Shown piece by piece: positions 49,134-57,962 of a stretch of 64,000 nucleotides of DNA. Made by a program: the position numbers and the translations under genes. The stretch comes from Actinomadura viridilutea (GTDB lineage: Bacteria; Actinomycetota; Actinomycetes; Streptosporangiales; Streptosporangiaceae): positions 62,001 through 126,000 of the forward strand of contig PVNI01000004.1 of the NCBI GenBank assembly GCA_003001795.1, given 5' to 3'. The first letter of the stretch is position 1. The number at the start of each line of letters is the position of its first letter. The notes below the pieces were generated by a model. That model was not told the origin of the DNA, ran no database searches, and worked only from the letters and a program-made list of their open reading frames with translations.

Positions 49134-50782
49134 GATGTCACGTCCTCCTCGCAACGCAACGGCAGGCGGACCGTGAAGACCGCGCCCCCGTCGCGCGCGA
49201 CCTCGATGGCCCCGCCGTACCGCCGCACGGCCCGGCCGACCAGCGCCAGCCCCAGGCCGTGCCCCACCGGGCCGTCGGCGGGCTTGGTGGTCCAGCCGCG
49301 GCGGAACATGGCGGGCACGCGATCGGGGTCCACGCCCGGCCCGTTGTCGGCCACCCGCAGCACCAGCTCGCCCTCGTCCGCCCGGGCGGTGACCACCACC
49401 TTGGGCGGCTCGCGGCGGGACGCCGGGCCCTCGATCGCCGCGTCGACCGCGTTGTCTATCAGGTTTCCGAGGATAGTGACCAGGTCGCGGGGGTCGATTC
49501 CGGCCTGCTCGATGACCGCGTCGCCGAGCGCGGTGTCGTCGGTGAGGACGAGTTCGACGCCGCGCTCGGCCGCGTCGGCGCCCTTGCCGAGCAGCAGCGC
49601 CGCCAGCACCGGCTCGCGGACCGCGCCCACCACCCGGTCGGTGAGCCGCTGGGCGGTCGCCAGCTCGGCGGTGGCGAACTCGACGGCCTGCTCGGCGCGC
49701 CCCAGCTCCACCAGCGACACGATGGTGTGCAGGCGGTTGGCGGCCTCGTGCGCCTGCGCGCGCAGCGCTTCGGCGAACCCGCGCACGGCGCCCAGCTCGC
49801 CGGTGAGCGTCTGCAGCTCGGTGTGGTCGCGCAGCGTGACGGCGGTGCCCATGGCGCGCCCCCGGGACCGCACCGGGACGGCGTTGACCACCAGCACCCG
49901 CGTGTCGGCGACGTGGATCTCGTCCGGCCGGGGCTCGGCCGACACCAGCGCGGCGGTCAGCTCCTCCGGCAGGCCCAGCTCGGACGCCCGGCGGCCGCGC
50001 GGGTCGTCCGACAGGTCGAGCAGCTCCCGGGCGGCGTCGTTGCACAGCACGACGCGGCCGTCCCGGTCGAGCAGGATCAGGCCCTCGCGCACCGCGTGCA
50101 GGATCGACTCGTAGTAGTCGAACATGGCGCGCAGGTCGCCGGGCGCCATGCCCCGCGTCTGCCGGCGCAGCCGGACGCTGACCAGGGCGCTGCCCGCGAT
50201 GCCGACCGCCAGCACGACCAGCACGACCACGGCCAGGGCCGACAGCCGCCCGCGCAGCTCGGCGGAGATGGCCTCGACCTTGATGCCGACCGAGACCAGC
50301 GCCACGACCCGGCGCTCGCCCGGTTCGGCGTCGTCGAAGACCGGCGCGACGGCTCGCACGGACGGCCCCAGCGTGCCGGTGTAGGTCTCGGTGAACGTCC
50401 GCCCGGCCAGGGCGGGGCCGATGTTGCCGATGAAGCGGCGGCCGATCTGCGCCGGGTTCGGGTGCGTGTAGCGGACCCGGTTCGGCTTCATGATCGTGAT
50501 GAAGTCGACGCCGGTGTCGGCGCGCACCCGTTCGGCCAGCGGCTGCAGCGTGCGGCTCGGGTCGCGTTCGGCCAGCGCCTCCCGCACGCTCGGGGAGTCG
50601 GCGAGCGTGGTGGCCACGACGGTGACGGTCTCGCGGGCGCGCTCGTCGACGGTCCGCGCCGCGTCCAGATACGACAGGACGGCGCCGACCACGACCAGCA
50701 GGGCGACCACCGCCGCCTGCAGGGCCAGCAGCTGCCCGGCCAGACTCCACCGCCGGACGCGCCCGGGAATGGGCGTCCTCAT
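49130..50782 (-). CDS. sensor histidine kinase, CitA/DcuS type
   Basis: The protein has 550 aa. Two transmembrane helices (about 17-40 and 182-205) flank an extracytoplasmic sCache/PAS sensor domain (VDFITIMKPNRVRYTHPNPA). A cytoplasmic PAS domain (about 220-330) follows. The SpoOB-type dimerisation helix has phospho-acceptor His in RAQAHEAANRLHTIVSL, and the ATPase has ILGNLIDNAVDAAIEG and VGHGLGLALV. It senses external di- or tricarboxylates by family and controls its overlapping response regulator. Confidence 0.95.
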   Translation of the reverse strand: MRTPIPGRVRRWSLAGQLLALQAAVVALLVVVGAVLSYLDAARTVDERARETVTVVATTLADSPSVREALAERDPSRTLQPLAERVRADTGVDFITIMKPNRVRYTHPNPAQIGRRFIGNIGPALAGRTFTETYTGTLGPSVRAVAPVFDDAEPGERRVVALVSVGIKVEAISAELRGRLSALAVVVLVVLAVGIAGSALVSVRLRRQTRGMAPGDLRAMFDYYESILHAVREGLILLDRDGRVVLCNDAARELLDLSDDPRGRRASELGLPEELTAALVSAEPRPDEIHVADTRVLVVNAVPVRSRGRAMGTAVTLRDHTELQTLTGELGAVRGFAEALRAQAHEAANRLHTIVSLVELGRAEQAVEFATAELATAQRLTDRVVGAVREPVLAALLLGKGADAAERGVELVLTDDTALGDAVIEQAGIDPRDLVTILGNLIDNAVDAAIEGPASRREPPKVVVTARADEGELVLRVADNGPGVDPDRVPAMFRRGWTTKPADGPVGHGLGLALVGRAVRRYGGAIEVARDGGAVFTVRLPLRCEEDVTS

Positions 50783-50865
50783 CCCGCCGCCTTCAGCATC
50801 CCGCCGTCCCCTTCACGCCGCCTTCGACGACCACTCACCTGCACGTGAACGAAATGTACAAAAGC

Positions 50866-50879
50866 GTGACGACTGTCAC
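50866..50879. promoter_or_regulatory. GTGAC-N4-GTCAC dyad between kinase and symporter genes
   Basis: A 5-4-5 dyad, GTGAC-GACT-GTCAC, lies 84 bp upstream of the kinase gene start and 107 bp upstream of the symporter start, next to a TGTACA. It is a candidate response-regulator or repressor site. Confidence 0.45.
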
Positions 50880-50985
50880 ATGAACCCGGATAGTCGCTCT
50901 TCGAATGCGCCGGCCCCGCCCGGCGCACCCCCCTGAACCCACCCCCGGACCCGCGACGGTCCGCAGAACCTCGAGGAGGCGATCC

Positions 50986-52410
50986 GTGTCCGCTAGCCCG
51001 ACGACCGGCGGCACCGGTGCCGCCGCGGCCCGGCGGCACCGCGATCCGGTGCACTACCTCTACCTGACCGTCATCGGCGCGGTGGCGGTCGGGATCGTGG
51101 TGGGCCTGGCCGCGCCGGACGTCGCGACCGAACTCAAGCCGCTCGGCACCGGGTTCGTCAACCTGATCAAGATGATGATCTCGCCGATCATCTTCTGCAC
51201 GATCGTGCTGGGCATCGGCTCGGTCGCCAAGGCCGCCAAGGTCGGCAAGGTCGGGGTCATCGCCCTGTGCTACTTCCTGGTCATGTCGACGTTCGCGCTG
51301 GCCATCGGCCTGGCGGTGGGCAACTTCCTGCACCCGGGCGAGGGCATGCACCTGGACCCGTCGTCGGCCGCCAAGGCGAAGGAGTCGGCCGAGGGCGGCG
51401 AGGGCACCGTCGACTTCCTGCTCGGCATCATCCCCACCACGCTGCTGTCGGCGCTGACCGAGGGCGAGGTGCTGCAGACGCTGCTGGTGGCGCTGCTGGC
51501 GGGCTTCGCGCTGCAGAAGATGGGCCCGGCGGGCGCGCCGATCCTGCGCGGCATCGAGCACATCCAGCGCCTGGTGTTCCGCATCCTGGCGATGATCATG
51601 TGGGCGGCGCCGGTCGGCGCGTTCGGCGCGATCGCCGCGGTGGTCGGCGAGACCGGGTGGACCGCGCTGCGCAGCCTCGCGGTGATCATGCTGGGCTTCT
51701 ACATCACCTGCGTGGTGTTCGTGGTGGCGGTGCTCGGCACCGTGCTGTGGGCGGTGGCCCGGGTCAACCTGTTCCAGCTGCTGCGCTACCTGGCGCGCGA
51801 GTTCCTGCTGATCCTGTCGACCTCCTCGTCGGAGTCGGCGCTGCCGCGGCTGATCGCCAAGATGGAGCACCTGGGCATCAGCCGCTCGGTGGTCGGCATC
51901 ACCGTGCCCACCGGCTACTCCTTCAACCTGGACGGCACCGCCATCTACCTGACCATGGCGACGCTGTTCATCGCCGCGGCGCAGGACGACCCGCTGTCGC
52001 TGGGCGCCCAGCTCTCCCTGCTCGTCTTCATGATCATCGCGTCCAAGGGCGCGGCCGGGGTGAGCGGCGCCGGCCTGGCCACGCTGGCCGGCGGCCTGCA
52101 GTCGCACCGGCCCGAGCTGGTGGACGGCGTCGGGTTCATCGTCGGCATCGACCGGTTCATGTCCGAGGCGCGGGCGCTGACCAACTTCGCCGGCAACGCG
52201 GTCGCCACCGTGATCATCGGCGCCTGGACGGGCGAGCTGGACCGGGCCAAGGCGCGCCGGGTGCTGTCGGGCGAGGACCCGTTCAACGAGGCGACGCTCC
52301 TGGACGACCACGACGCAGCAGCCGAACGGGCGACGTCCTCCGAACAGTCCCCGTCGTCGGAGCCGTCCGAGCCGTCGGAGCGAGCCCAGACGAGCGGCGC
52401 GCCCGCCTAG
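50986..52410 (+). CDS. dctA: dicarboxylate:cation symporter (DAACS family)
   Basis: The protein has 474 aa from GTG 50986 with a perfect GAGGAGG. Signature elements are the serine-rich loop ILSTSSSESALPRLI and the substrate site TGYSFNLDGTAIYLTMA, with eight transmembrane helices and two hairpin loops expected. The Ser/Glu/Pro-rich C-terminal tail is cytoplasmic. It takes up C4-dicarboxylates or glutamate with H+ or Na+. It is divergent from a CitA/CitB-type system, which probably induces it. Confidence 0.95.
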   Translation: MSASPTTGGTGAAAARRHRDPVHYLYLTVIGAVAVGIVVGLAAPDVATELKPLGTGFVNLIKMMISPIIFCTIVLGIGSVAKAAKVGKVGVIALCYFLVMSTFALAIGLAVGNFLHPGEGMHLDPSSAAKAKESAEGGEGTVDFLLGIIPTTLLSALTEGEVLQTLLVALLAGFALQKMGPAGAPILRGIEHIQRLVFRILAMIMWAAPVGAFGAIAAVVGETGWTALRSLAVIMLGFYITCVVFVVAVLGTVLWAVARVNLFQLLRYLAREFLLILSTSSSESALPRLIAKMEHLGISRSVVGITVPTGYSFNLDGTAIYLTMATLFIAAAQDDPLSLGAQLSLLVFMIIASKGAAGVSGAGLATLAGGLQSHRPELVDGVGFIVGIDRFMSEARALTNFAGNAVATVIIGAWTGELDRAKARRVLSGEDPFNEATLLDDHDAAAERATSSEQSPSSEPSEPSERAQTSGAPA

Positions 52411-52987
52411 GCCGGCGCCGCCACGGCAGTGGTCCCCAGCGCCGCGCCGGACGGCGGTTCGGCCGCTCGGACCGCTGCAGCCGGAAGTCGATGACGGCCT
52501 CCAGTCCCCCCATCGCCGTCACGGCGCGGTACCGGGCCACCGGCCCGGAGACCAGGGCCGCGTAGACGGCCGCCGGGGACGCGTCCTCGGCGCAGGTGAC
52601 GGTCATCAGCAGGCGCGGCCGGGCCGCGCTGCCGGTGAGCCGCATCCGCACCTCCGCGACGCCGGGCACCCGCTCGGCGTCGCGGAGCAGCTCCTCCCCC
52701 GCCCGCCGGGCCTGCGCGCGGGCGGGGCCGCGCAGCGCCGGACGCCACCGGCGCACCAGTTCGCGCCCCTCCCGGATCAGCCAGGCCAGCCCCACCAGGG
52801 CCAGGAACTCGGCGACGCTGGCCAGGACGGGCCAGAACCAGCTGTTGCGCGCCGCGTACCGCACCACCGCCGGGTCGAGCACCGGCCGCAGCTGCCAGGA
52901 CGCGCCGAACGCGCCCAGGCCGCAGCACAGCGCGAGCGCGCCGCACGTCAGCAGCACCGTGCCGGTCAGAGCCGTGGCGACTCGCAT
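52283..52987 (-). CDS. AmaP-like alkaline-shock membrane-anchor protein
   Basis: The protein has 234 aa with two N-terminal transmembrane helices (about 5-28 and 50-70) and a cytoplasmic domain (RRAGEELLRDAERVPGVAEV, then RPRLLMTVTCAEDASPAAVY) like the AmaP/Asp23 group. The Arg-rich C-terminal 45 residues are encoded antisense to the end of the symporter gene: there is no earlier stop, so the two convergent genes overlap by 128 bp. It is paired with the DUF6286 gene 3 bp upstream. Confidence 0.75.
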   Translation of the reverse strand: MRVATALTGTVLLTCGALALCCGLGAFGASWQLRPVLDPAVVRYAARNSWFWPVLASVAEFLALVGLAWLIREGRELVRRWRPALRGPARAQARRAGEELLRDAERVPGVAEVRMRLTGSAARPRLLMTVTCAEDASPAAVYAALVSGPVARYRAVTAMGGLEAVIDFRLQRSERPNRRPARRWGPLPWRRRPRRARRSSGLAPTARTAPTTGTVRRTSPVRLLRRGRPGASPR

Positions 52988-52990
52988 CGG

Positions 52991-53635
52991 TCAGCCCTTC
53001 CGCCACGTCGTCCGGGCGCTGACGCGCCGCTCCTCCAGCAGGTCCAGCTCGGCCAGCCGGTCCAGCACCGCCTGGCGCACCGGCGCGTCGAACCTGGCGG
53101 GGTTGCAGTAGGGCGTGGTCGTCCTGACGACCACCCGCGGCCGCACCCGCCTGCCGCGCACCCTGACCCGCGCGCGGGTGATGCCGGGCACGCCCGCGGC
53201 CGTGTCGGTCAGCGCGGCCCGCACGTTGGCCCTGCTCATGCCGGCCGCCGCCCATGGGGCGAGGCTGCGCATCGGCAGCGTCCGCCCTCTGCGGGGCACG
53301 GCCGAGACCACCATGGCCAGCCCCAGCTCGATCAGGACGACCGCCGTGAGCAGCACGGGCGTCTCCTGCCAGGCGAGGGTCTGCAGCGCGGCGGCCAACC
53401 GGTCGACGGGCAGCAGGTGCGCCCCGTTCGCGCCCATCGCCCACACCGCCTCGACCGCGGTGACCGTCCCGACCGCCGTGACCACGGCGGCCGCGACCAG
53501 CGCCGCAAGCCCGCACTGCGGCCGGAACGCCCGCCGGGTCAGCCATTGGGCGCCCTCGGGTTCGGCCACCCGCATCACGTGCGTGGACATCACGTGCGTG
53601 GACATCACGTGTGTGGACACTGTCGTCTCGCCCAT
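52991..53635 (-). CDS. DUF6286-like membrane protein of the Asp23 cluster
   Basis: The protein has about 214 aa from ATG 53635. The N-terminus contains three STHVM units from a 15-bp tandem repeat. Two transmembrane helices (about 40-62 and 90-112) and an Asp23-like domain follow (ANVRAALTDTAAGVPGITRA, then RVVVRTTTPYCNPARFDAPV). It is probably part of an envelope-stress complex with the AmaP-like protein. Each repeat encodes a Met, so the true start may be any of several ATGs. Confidence 0.72.
   Translation of the reverse strand: MGETTVSTHVMSTHVMSTHVMRVAEPEGAQWLTRRAFRPQCGLAALVAAAVVTAVGTVTAVEAVWAMGANGAHLLPVDRLAAALQTLAWQETPVLLTAVVLIELGLAMVVSAVPRRGRTLPMRSLAPWAAAGMSRANVRAALTDTAAGVPGITRARVRVRGRRVRPRVVVRTTTPYCNPARFDAPVRQAVLDRLAELDLLEERRVSARTTWRKG
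53573..53617. repeat. 15-bp tandem repeat, three copies
   Basis: CATCACGTGCGTGGA occurs at 53573-53587 and 53588-53602, with a one-base variant at 53603-53617. It encodes MSTHV in frame at the N-terminus of the DUF6286-like protein. Each copy contains the palindrome CACGTG. Confidence 0.92.
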
Positions 53636-53729
53636 CGCCACCCCCGTCGACACCTGGACCTTGCAACGCAACTACCCAGCGCGACGGATGATTACCCTGG
53701 GCGACGACCCAAATGATCGGCGCGGCGGG

Positions 53730-54593
53730 TCAGCGGAAGACGACGGTGCGATCGCCGTTCAGCAGGATGCGGTGCTCGGCGTGCCAGCGCACGGCGCGCG
53801 CCAGGGCCAGGCACTCCATGTCGCGGCCGACCGCCATCAGGTCCTCGGGGCTGTGGGTGTGGTCGACGCGCGCGACCTCCTGCTCGATGATCGGCCCCTC
53901 GTCCAGGTCGGGCGTCACGTAGTGCGCGGTGGCGCCGATCAGCTTGACGCCGCGCGCGTGCGCCTGGTGGTAGGGCCGGGCGCCCTTGAAGCTCGGCAGG
54001 AACGAGTGGTGGATGTTGATCACACGTCCGGGCAGCTTCGCGCAGAAGTCGTCGGACAGGATCTGCATGTACCGGGCCAGCACCACCAGGTCGGCGCGGT
54101 AGTGCTCGACGAGCGTGAGCACCTCGGCCTCCTGGGCCGCCTTGCCGCCGGGTTCCACCGGCAGGTGGTGGTAGTCGATCCCGTAGGACTGGGTGAGCGG
54201 CCGCAGGTCGGGATGGTTGGACACCACCGCGACGATGTCGATGTCGAGCAGGCCGGACCGCTGCCGGTACAGCAGGTCGTTCAGGCAGTGCCCGCTCTTG
54301 GACACCATGATCAGGACACGGGTGCGCTCGGCGCGGTCGTACAGCCGCCACTCCAGGCTCAGCTCGGGCGCCAGGGACGCGAACGCCCCGCGCAGCTCGT
54401 CCGGGTCGCCGTCGGGCGGCACGGTGAACTGCACCCGCATGAAGAACGTGCCGGAGTCGCGGTCGCCGAACTGCTGGCTCTCCAGGATGTTGCACCCGCG
54501 CTCGGCCAGCAGCCCGGAGACGGCGGCGACGATGCCGGGGCGGTCCGGACAGGAGAGCGTCAGCACGTACTCGCGTGGACTGGAGCTGGTCAC
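53730..54593 (-). CDS. purU: formyltetrahydrofolate deformylase
   Basis: The protein has 287 aa from GTG 54593; an ATG at 54629 would add 12 residues. An N-terminal ACT domain (YVLTLSCPDRPGIVAAVSGL) is followed by the formyltransferase fold with ARYMQILSDDFCAKLPGRVI, the catalytic HHSFLPSFKGARPYHQA, GATAHYVTPDLDEGPIIEQ and RDMECLALARAV. It releases formate from 10-formyl-THF to balance the one-carbon pool, a function related to the glycine operon at 28 kb. Confidence 0.96.
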   Translation of the reverse strand: MTSSSPREYVLTLSCPDRPGIVAAVSGLLAERGCNILESQQFGDRDSGTFFMRVQFTVPPDGDPDELRGAFASLAPELSLEWRLYDRAERTRVLIMVSKSGHCLNDLLYRQRSGLLDIDIVAVVSNHPDLRPLTQSYGIDYHHLPVEPGGKAAQEAEVLTLVEHYRADLVVLARYMQILSDDFCAKLPGRVINIHHSFLPSFKGARPYHQAHARGVKLIGATAHYVTPDLDEGPIIEQEVARVDHTHSPEDLMAVGRDMECLALARAVRWHAEHRILLNGDRTVVFR

Positions 54594-54710
54594 GGTGTCA
54601 CTCGTCGCTTTCCGAGACGGCGGAACCATTACGCAGGGTGAGGCTTACGAGCTTACGCCCGCACGCACCCATCACGGACACTGCCCGCACCACCGTTCGG
54701 AAAGCTTCCC

Positions 54711-55160
54711 ATGACCGAGACGCCGTCCGATCGTCCCGCCGTCCGGGTCGTCTGCGTCGAGCCCGGAGGGCGCATCCTGCTGCTGCGCTGGCGCGACACC
54801 GTGTCCGGCCGGGTCTTCTGGGAGCCGCCCGGCGGCGGGATCGACCCCGGTGAGACGCCCCTGCAGGCGGCGCGCCGCGAACTGTACGAGGAGACGGGCC
54901 TGCCGGGCGACGCCGTCCAGGACGTCTTCGTGCGGGTCGACCGCGACTTCCATTGGCTCGGCCGCCACTACGTCAAGGTGGAACCGTTCTACCTGGCTCA
55001 ACTGGACAGCCCGCATGAGGCGCGTCCGACCGCGTTCACTCCCGAAGAGAACGACACCTATCTCGGTTGCGCCTGGCTCTCCCTTGATGAGATCGCGACC
55101 CTGCCCGACGTGGAGCCTCCGCATCTCCTGACCGCCATCGCCCCCTTGCTGACGAGGTAG
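54711..55160 (+). CDS. Nudix hydrolase
   Basis: The protein has 149 aa with the complete Nudix box (GGGIDPGETPLQAARRELYE followed by ETGL), preceded by RVVCVEPGGRILLLRWRD. It hydrolyses a nucleoside diphosphate linked to another moiety; the substrate is not deducible. It is divergent from purU. Confidence 0.93.
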   Translation: MTETPSDRPAVRVVCVEPGGRILLLRWRDTVSGRVFWEPPGGGIDPGETPLQAARRELYEETGLPGDAVQDVFVRVDRDFHWLGRHYVKVEPFYLAQLDSPHEARPTAFTPEENDTYLGCAWLSLDEIATLPDVEPPHLLTAIAPLLTR

Positions 55161-55199
55161 AAGCCACCCCCAACGATTGCCGTTTGAGCACCACCCATG

Positions 55200-55226
55200 T
55201 ACTTTAGCGTCACTGAAGTAGTTCAG
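55200..55226. promoter_or_regulatory. overlapping dyads upstream of the membrane protein/regulator pair
   Basis: TACTTTAG (55200-55207) and CTGAAGTA (55213-55220) form one near-perfect dyad. CTGAA-GTAG-TTCAG (55213-55226) forms a second that shares its half-site. They lie 17 bp before the start of the operon and are the likely autoregulatory operator of the winged-helix protein. Confidence 0.6.
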
Positions 55227-55243
55227 CAGAAGGGAAGACGAGC

Positions 55244-55657
55244 ATGACGAGCCCTGAGCAGGCCCGCGCCGCCCTCGCCGAAGCCCGCCGCGTCCAGGAG
55301 CGGGCCCGGCGGTCCGCCCGGTGGTTCACCTGGTTCCTGGTGGCGACGGGCGCGGTCTCGATCGCCTGGATCACCGCGATGGAGGCGGTGTGGCCGCAGG
55401 GCCGACTGGCGCTGGCCCCCGTGTGGGCGGCCCTCTTCCTGATGGCCGGCTTCTGGATGAACCGGCGGGAGGCGCTGCCGCTCGGCGCCGGGCGCAGCCT
55501 CATGGCGGCGACGCTGACGTGGTTCGCCCTCTACCTGGTGGTGGTCGGGCCCGTCACGCGCTGGCAGTGGGGCACCTCCGTCCCGGCCTGGACGGCGGCG
55601 TCGGCGATCGCGGCGCTGCCGTTCTTCGTGGCCGCCTGGATGAGGCGGCGCGCATGA
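55244..55657 (+). CDS. four-helix membrane protein
   Basis: The protein has 137 aa. A charged N-terminal helix (EQARAALAEARRVQERARRS) is followed by about four transmembrane segments. Its stop overlaps the start of the winged-helix regulator gene (ATGA). The pair is common in actinobacteria; the function is unknown. Confidence 0.82.
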   Translation: MTSPEQARAALAEARRVQERARRSARWFTWFLVATGAVSIAWITAMEAVWPQGRLALAPVWAALFLMAGFWMNRREALPLGAGRSLMAATLTWFALYLVVVGPVTRWQWGTSVPAWTAASAIAALPFFVAAWMRRRA

Positions 55658-55971
55658 GCCACCCCCGGCACGACCTGGACCCGATCGTCCACACCCCGGC
55701 GCGGTTCTCCATCCTGGCGCTGCTGGCGGCGGTCGACCGGGCCGAGTTCCGCCTCGTGCGGGACACCGTCGAGCTGAGCGACTCGGCCCTGTCCCAGCAT
55801 CTGACGACGCTGGAAAAGGCCGACTACGTCACGGTCCGCAAGACCCAGACCGGCCGCCGCACCACCACCTGGATCGCCCTCACCCGCAAGGGCCGGACCG
55901 CCTTCACCCGGCACGTCGAGATCCTCAACCAGATCGCCAACACCGACCCGCCGGCCCAGCGCGCCGGCTGA
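55654..55971 (+). CDS. winged-helix transcriptional regulator
   Basis: The protein has 105 aa: DPIVHTPARFSILALLAAVD, SDSALSQHLTTLEKADYVTV and RKTQTGRRTTTWIALTRKGR. It is a one-domain MarR/ArsR-like repressor without metal-binding cysteines. Coupled translation with the membrane protein and the dyads upstream suggest it represses its own operon. Confidence 0.9.
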   Translation: MSHPRHDLDPIVHTPARFSILALLAAVDRAEFRLVRDTVELSDSALSQHLTTLEKADYVTVRKTQTGRRTTTWIALTRKGRTAFTRHVEILNQIANTDPPAQRAG

Positions 55972-56612
55972 TCGCGCGTCACGCGCGGAGTGCCCGCGCG
56001 TCACGGCACCGGCTGGGCCACACACCGCTCCTGGGGGCCGGTGAGGGAAGGGCGCGGATGCCGGCCCGCCATCGTCGTCGGGACGGCTCGTCGAAGGTGA
56101 GCATTCCGCTCATGCCGCGAGGACGTCACACCGTCCGGACGACGCCGAGCAGACCCGCGACGATAGTGGCCAAGGGCCTCCTCGCGACCATCGCGCGCCA
56201 CACGGTAGGGCACCGGGCGACGGGACCGCGACGGCTCCGGCTTCTGCAGCGCCTTGAGGCGGAGGGTGAACGCAAGCCCAGGCTGCCCCGGCAAGGCGGC
56301 GCGCGGACGTGTTCACAGCGCCGGACGGTGACCTGGCAGCTGCAGCAGACCGAGCGGCGCGTCCAGGTCGACCAGGCCCACCTGGGCCTCCGCCGACCCG
56401 CCGTCCAGGACGGCGCGCGACGCAAGCCCAAGCTGACCAGCAAGACAGCGCACGGGCGCAAGGCCCAGGCTATTTGGCGAGGCAGCGCGCGGGGCGTTCA
56501 CAGCGCAGGGCGGCAATACTGACGACGCATCGTGACCGGGGTCGCAGTTGCGGGACTCGGGAGGTTGACCGAGCGGTAGCTCTGGTGGCGGCGACGGGTT
56601 AGATTCGCCCAC
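55972..56612. other. intergenic region with degenerate repeats
   Basis: About 640 bp without a credible gene. CGCAAGCCCA(A/G)GCTG recurs near 56271 and 56415, and GCGCGCGG followed by GTTCACAGCG recurs near 56300 and 56485, so a decayed repeated unit is present. It may be a remnant of duplicated sequence or a transcript leader of the esterase gene. Confidence 0.5.
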
Positions 56613-57578
56613 ATGCAGCGTGCCATGCAGCGCCGCCACCGGCCGCGGCGGCTTCGCGCACTTCTGGCGGCTGCCATGCTGGTGCTCGTCGGCTGTGCGG
56701 ACTCCGGCGGCGACCGGGGCGAGAGCTCGGGTGTGCACGACCGGCGGCCCGCGACCGTGGCCGGGATCCCCACCGACGAGGGGCCGCATAAGCTGCACCT
56801 CGCCGTCGACGCGTTCAGGCAGCGCGAGTACCTGCTGTACATCCCGTCGAAGCTCTCGGACGGGCGGTGGCGCGGCGGCCGCCCCGCCCGGCCCCTGCCG
56901 CTCGTGGTGGCGCTGCACGGCGGCCTGGCCACCAAGGACAAGATGCGCGAGCTGACCGGGTTCGACAGCCTGGCCCTCCAGCTCGGCTTCCTCGTCGCCT
57001 ACCCCGACGGCTTCCTGACCACATGGAACGCGGGCGACTGCTGCGGCGCCGCGAAGATCGGCCGCATCGATGACGTCGGCTTCCTCACCCGACTCATCGA
57101 CATGCTGACCGGCGTCGGCCTGGCCGATCCCCGGCGCGTGTACGTCACCGGGTTCTCCAACGGCGCGGGCATGGCCTACCGGCTGGCCTGCGAGAAGCCC
57201 GACAAGGTCGCCGCGATCGGCGTGGTCGAGGGCGCGCTGGTCACCAAGTGCACCCCGGACCGCCCGGTCGCCGTGATGATCTTTCACGGGACGGCCGACC
57301 GCAACGTCCCCTTCGACGGGGGCGGACGCCGCGACATCAACGACGACCGCCCCTTCCCGCCCGTCTCCTACGCGGTCGACGTGTGGCGCAAGGCCGCGGG
57401 CCTGCCGAGGCCTCGACACAAGGTCGTCCACGACGGCCCAATAGACTGCAAGTCCACCGGCAGGGGCGCGCATGGCGCGGAGGTCACCCTGTGCACCGTG
57501 CACGGCGGCAAGCACACGTGGCCACGCCCCGCGACCACCATGCTCTGGGACTTCTTCGCTCGGCACTCCCGCACCTGA
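56613..57578 (+). CDS. secreted lipoprotein esterase, LpqC/PHB-depolymerase family
   Basis: The protein has 321 aa. A basic N-terminus and a signal sequence end in the lipobox LVGC (Cys about residue 28). The esterase domain has LPLVVALHGGLATKDKMREL (oxyanion), VAYPDGFLTTWNAGDCCG, the nucleophile in VTGFSNGAGMAYRLAC, acid FHGTADRNVP, and the catalytic His in VHGGKHTWPRP. It would cleave feruloyl, acetyl or polyhydroxyalkanoate esters outside the cell. The last codons (HSRT-stop) are the first unit of a 63-bp tandem repeat. Confidence 0.9.
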   Translation: MQRAMQRRHRPRRLRALLAAAMLVLVGCADSGGDRGESSGVHDRRPATVAGIPTDEGPHKLHLAVDAFRQREYLLYIPSKLSDGRWRGGRPARPLPLVVALHGGLATKDKMRELTGFDSLALQLGFLVAYPDGFLTTWNAGDCCGAAKIGRIDDVGFLTRLIDMLTGVGLADPRRVYVTGFSNGAGMAYRLACEKPDKVAAIGVVEGALVTKCTPDRPVAVMIFHGTADRNVPFDGGGRRDINDDRPFPPVSYAVDVWRKAAGLPRPRHKVVHDGPIDCKSTGRGAHGAEVTLCTVHGGKHTWPRPATTMLWDFFARHSRT

Positions 57579-57821
57579 ACCCCAGCGCCGATCTCACTGG
57601 TGGCGCGGCCGCGCCTGCATTCCCCCGCGTGATCCCTGGCCCCCTTCGCCCCGGTACTTGAATCGGTACGGCCCGCCAGACACTCCCGCACCTGACCCCC
57701 AGCACTCATCTTCTAGCAGCTGGATTCAGGGCAGCCGACCCGGTATTCCCGCCCCTGAGCCCCGCCGCCCATCGTCCTAGCGCTGCACTCGGCGCAACCG
57801 GCCGGGCATTCCCGCGCGTGA
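57564..57821. repeat. 63-bp tandem repeat beginning at the esterase stop
   Basis: Five units start at 57564, 57618, 57681, 57744 and 57807. The last three intervals are exactly 63 bp and the first is 54 bp. Each begins with a C(A/T)(C/T)TCCC.GC.C.TGA consensus, including a TGA. The first unit is the end of the coding region and the rest are non-coding. Confidence 0.85.
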
Positions 57822-57911
57822 GACCCGGTGCCGTCACGTCCGGGCGGGCGCCGGGACCTCCTGCGCGGCGCGTCCTGGCAGGTGAGCCGGGGCGCCGCCG
57901 TTCCCCGTCCA

Positions 57912-57938
57912 GCGGATATGAACTGTTTTCATATTCGC
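57912..57938. promoter_or_regulatory. dyad upstream of the racemase/aldolase-type gene
   Basis: ATATGAA (57916-57922) and TTCATAT (57928-57934) are perfect arms with a 5-nt spacer, extended by GCG and CGC outside. The AT-rich dyad in a GC-rich setting lies 25 bp before the start codon and is probably an operator or promoter. Confidence 0.6.
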
Positions 57939-57962
57939 CGGGAGCTGTGGCAGGGTGAGCCC

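Noticed and set aside
56058-56522. 154-codon plus-strand frame
   Set aside because: Low-complexity basic composition and no family features; it overlaps decayed repeats.
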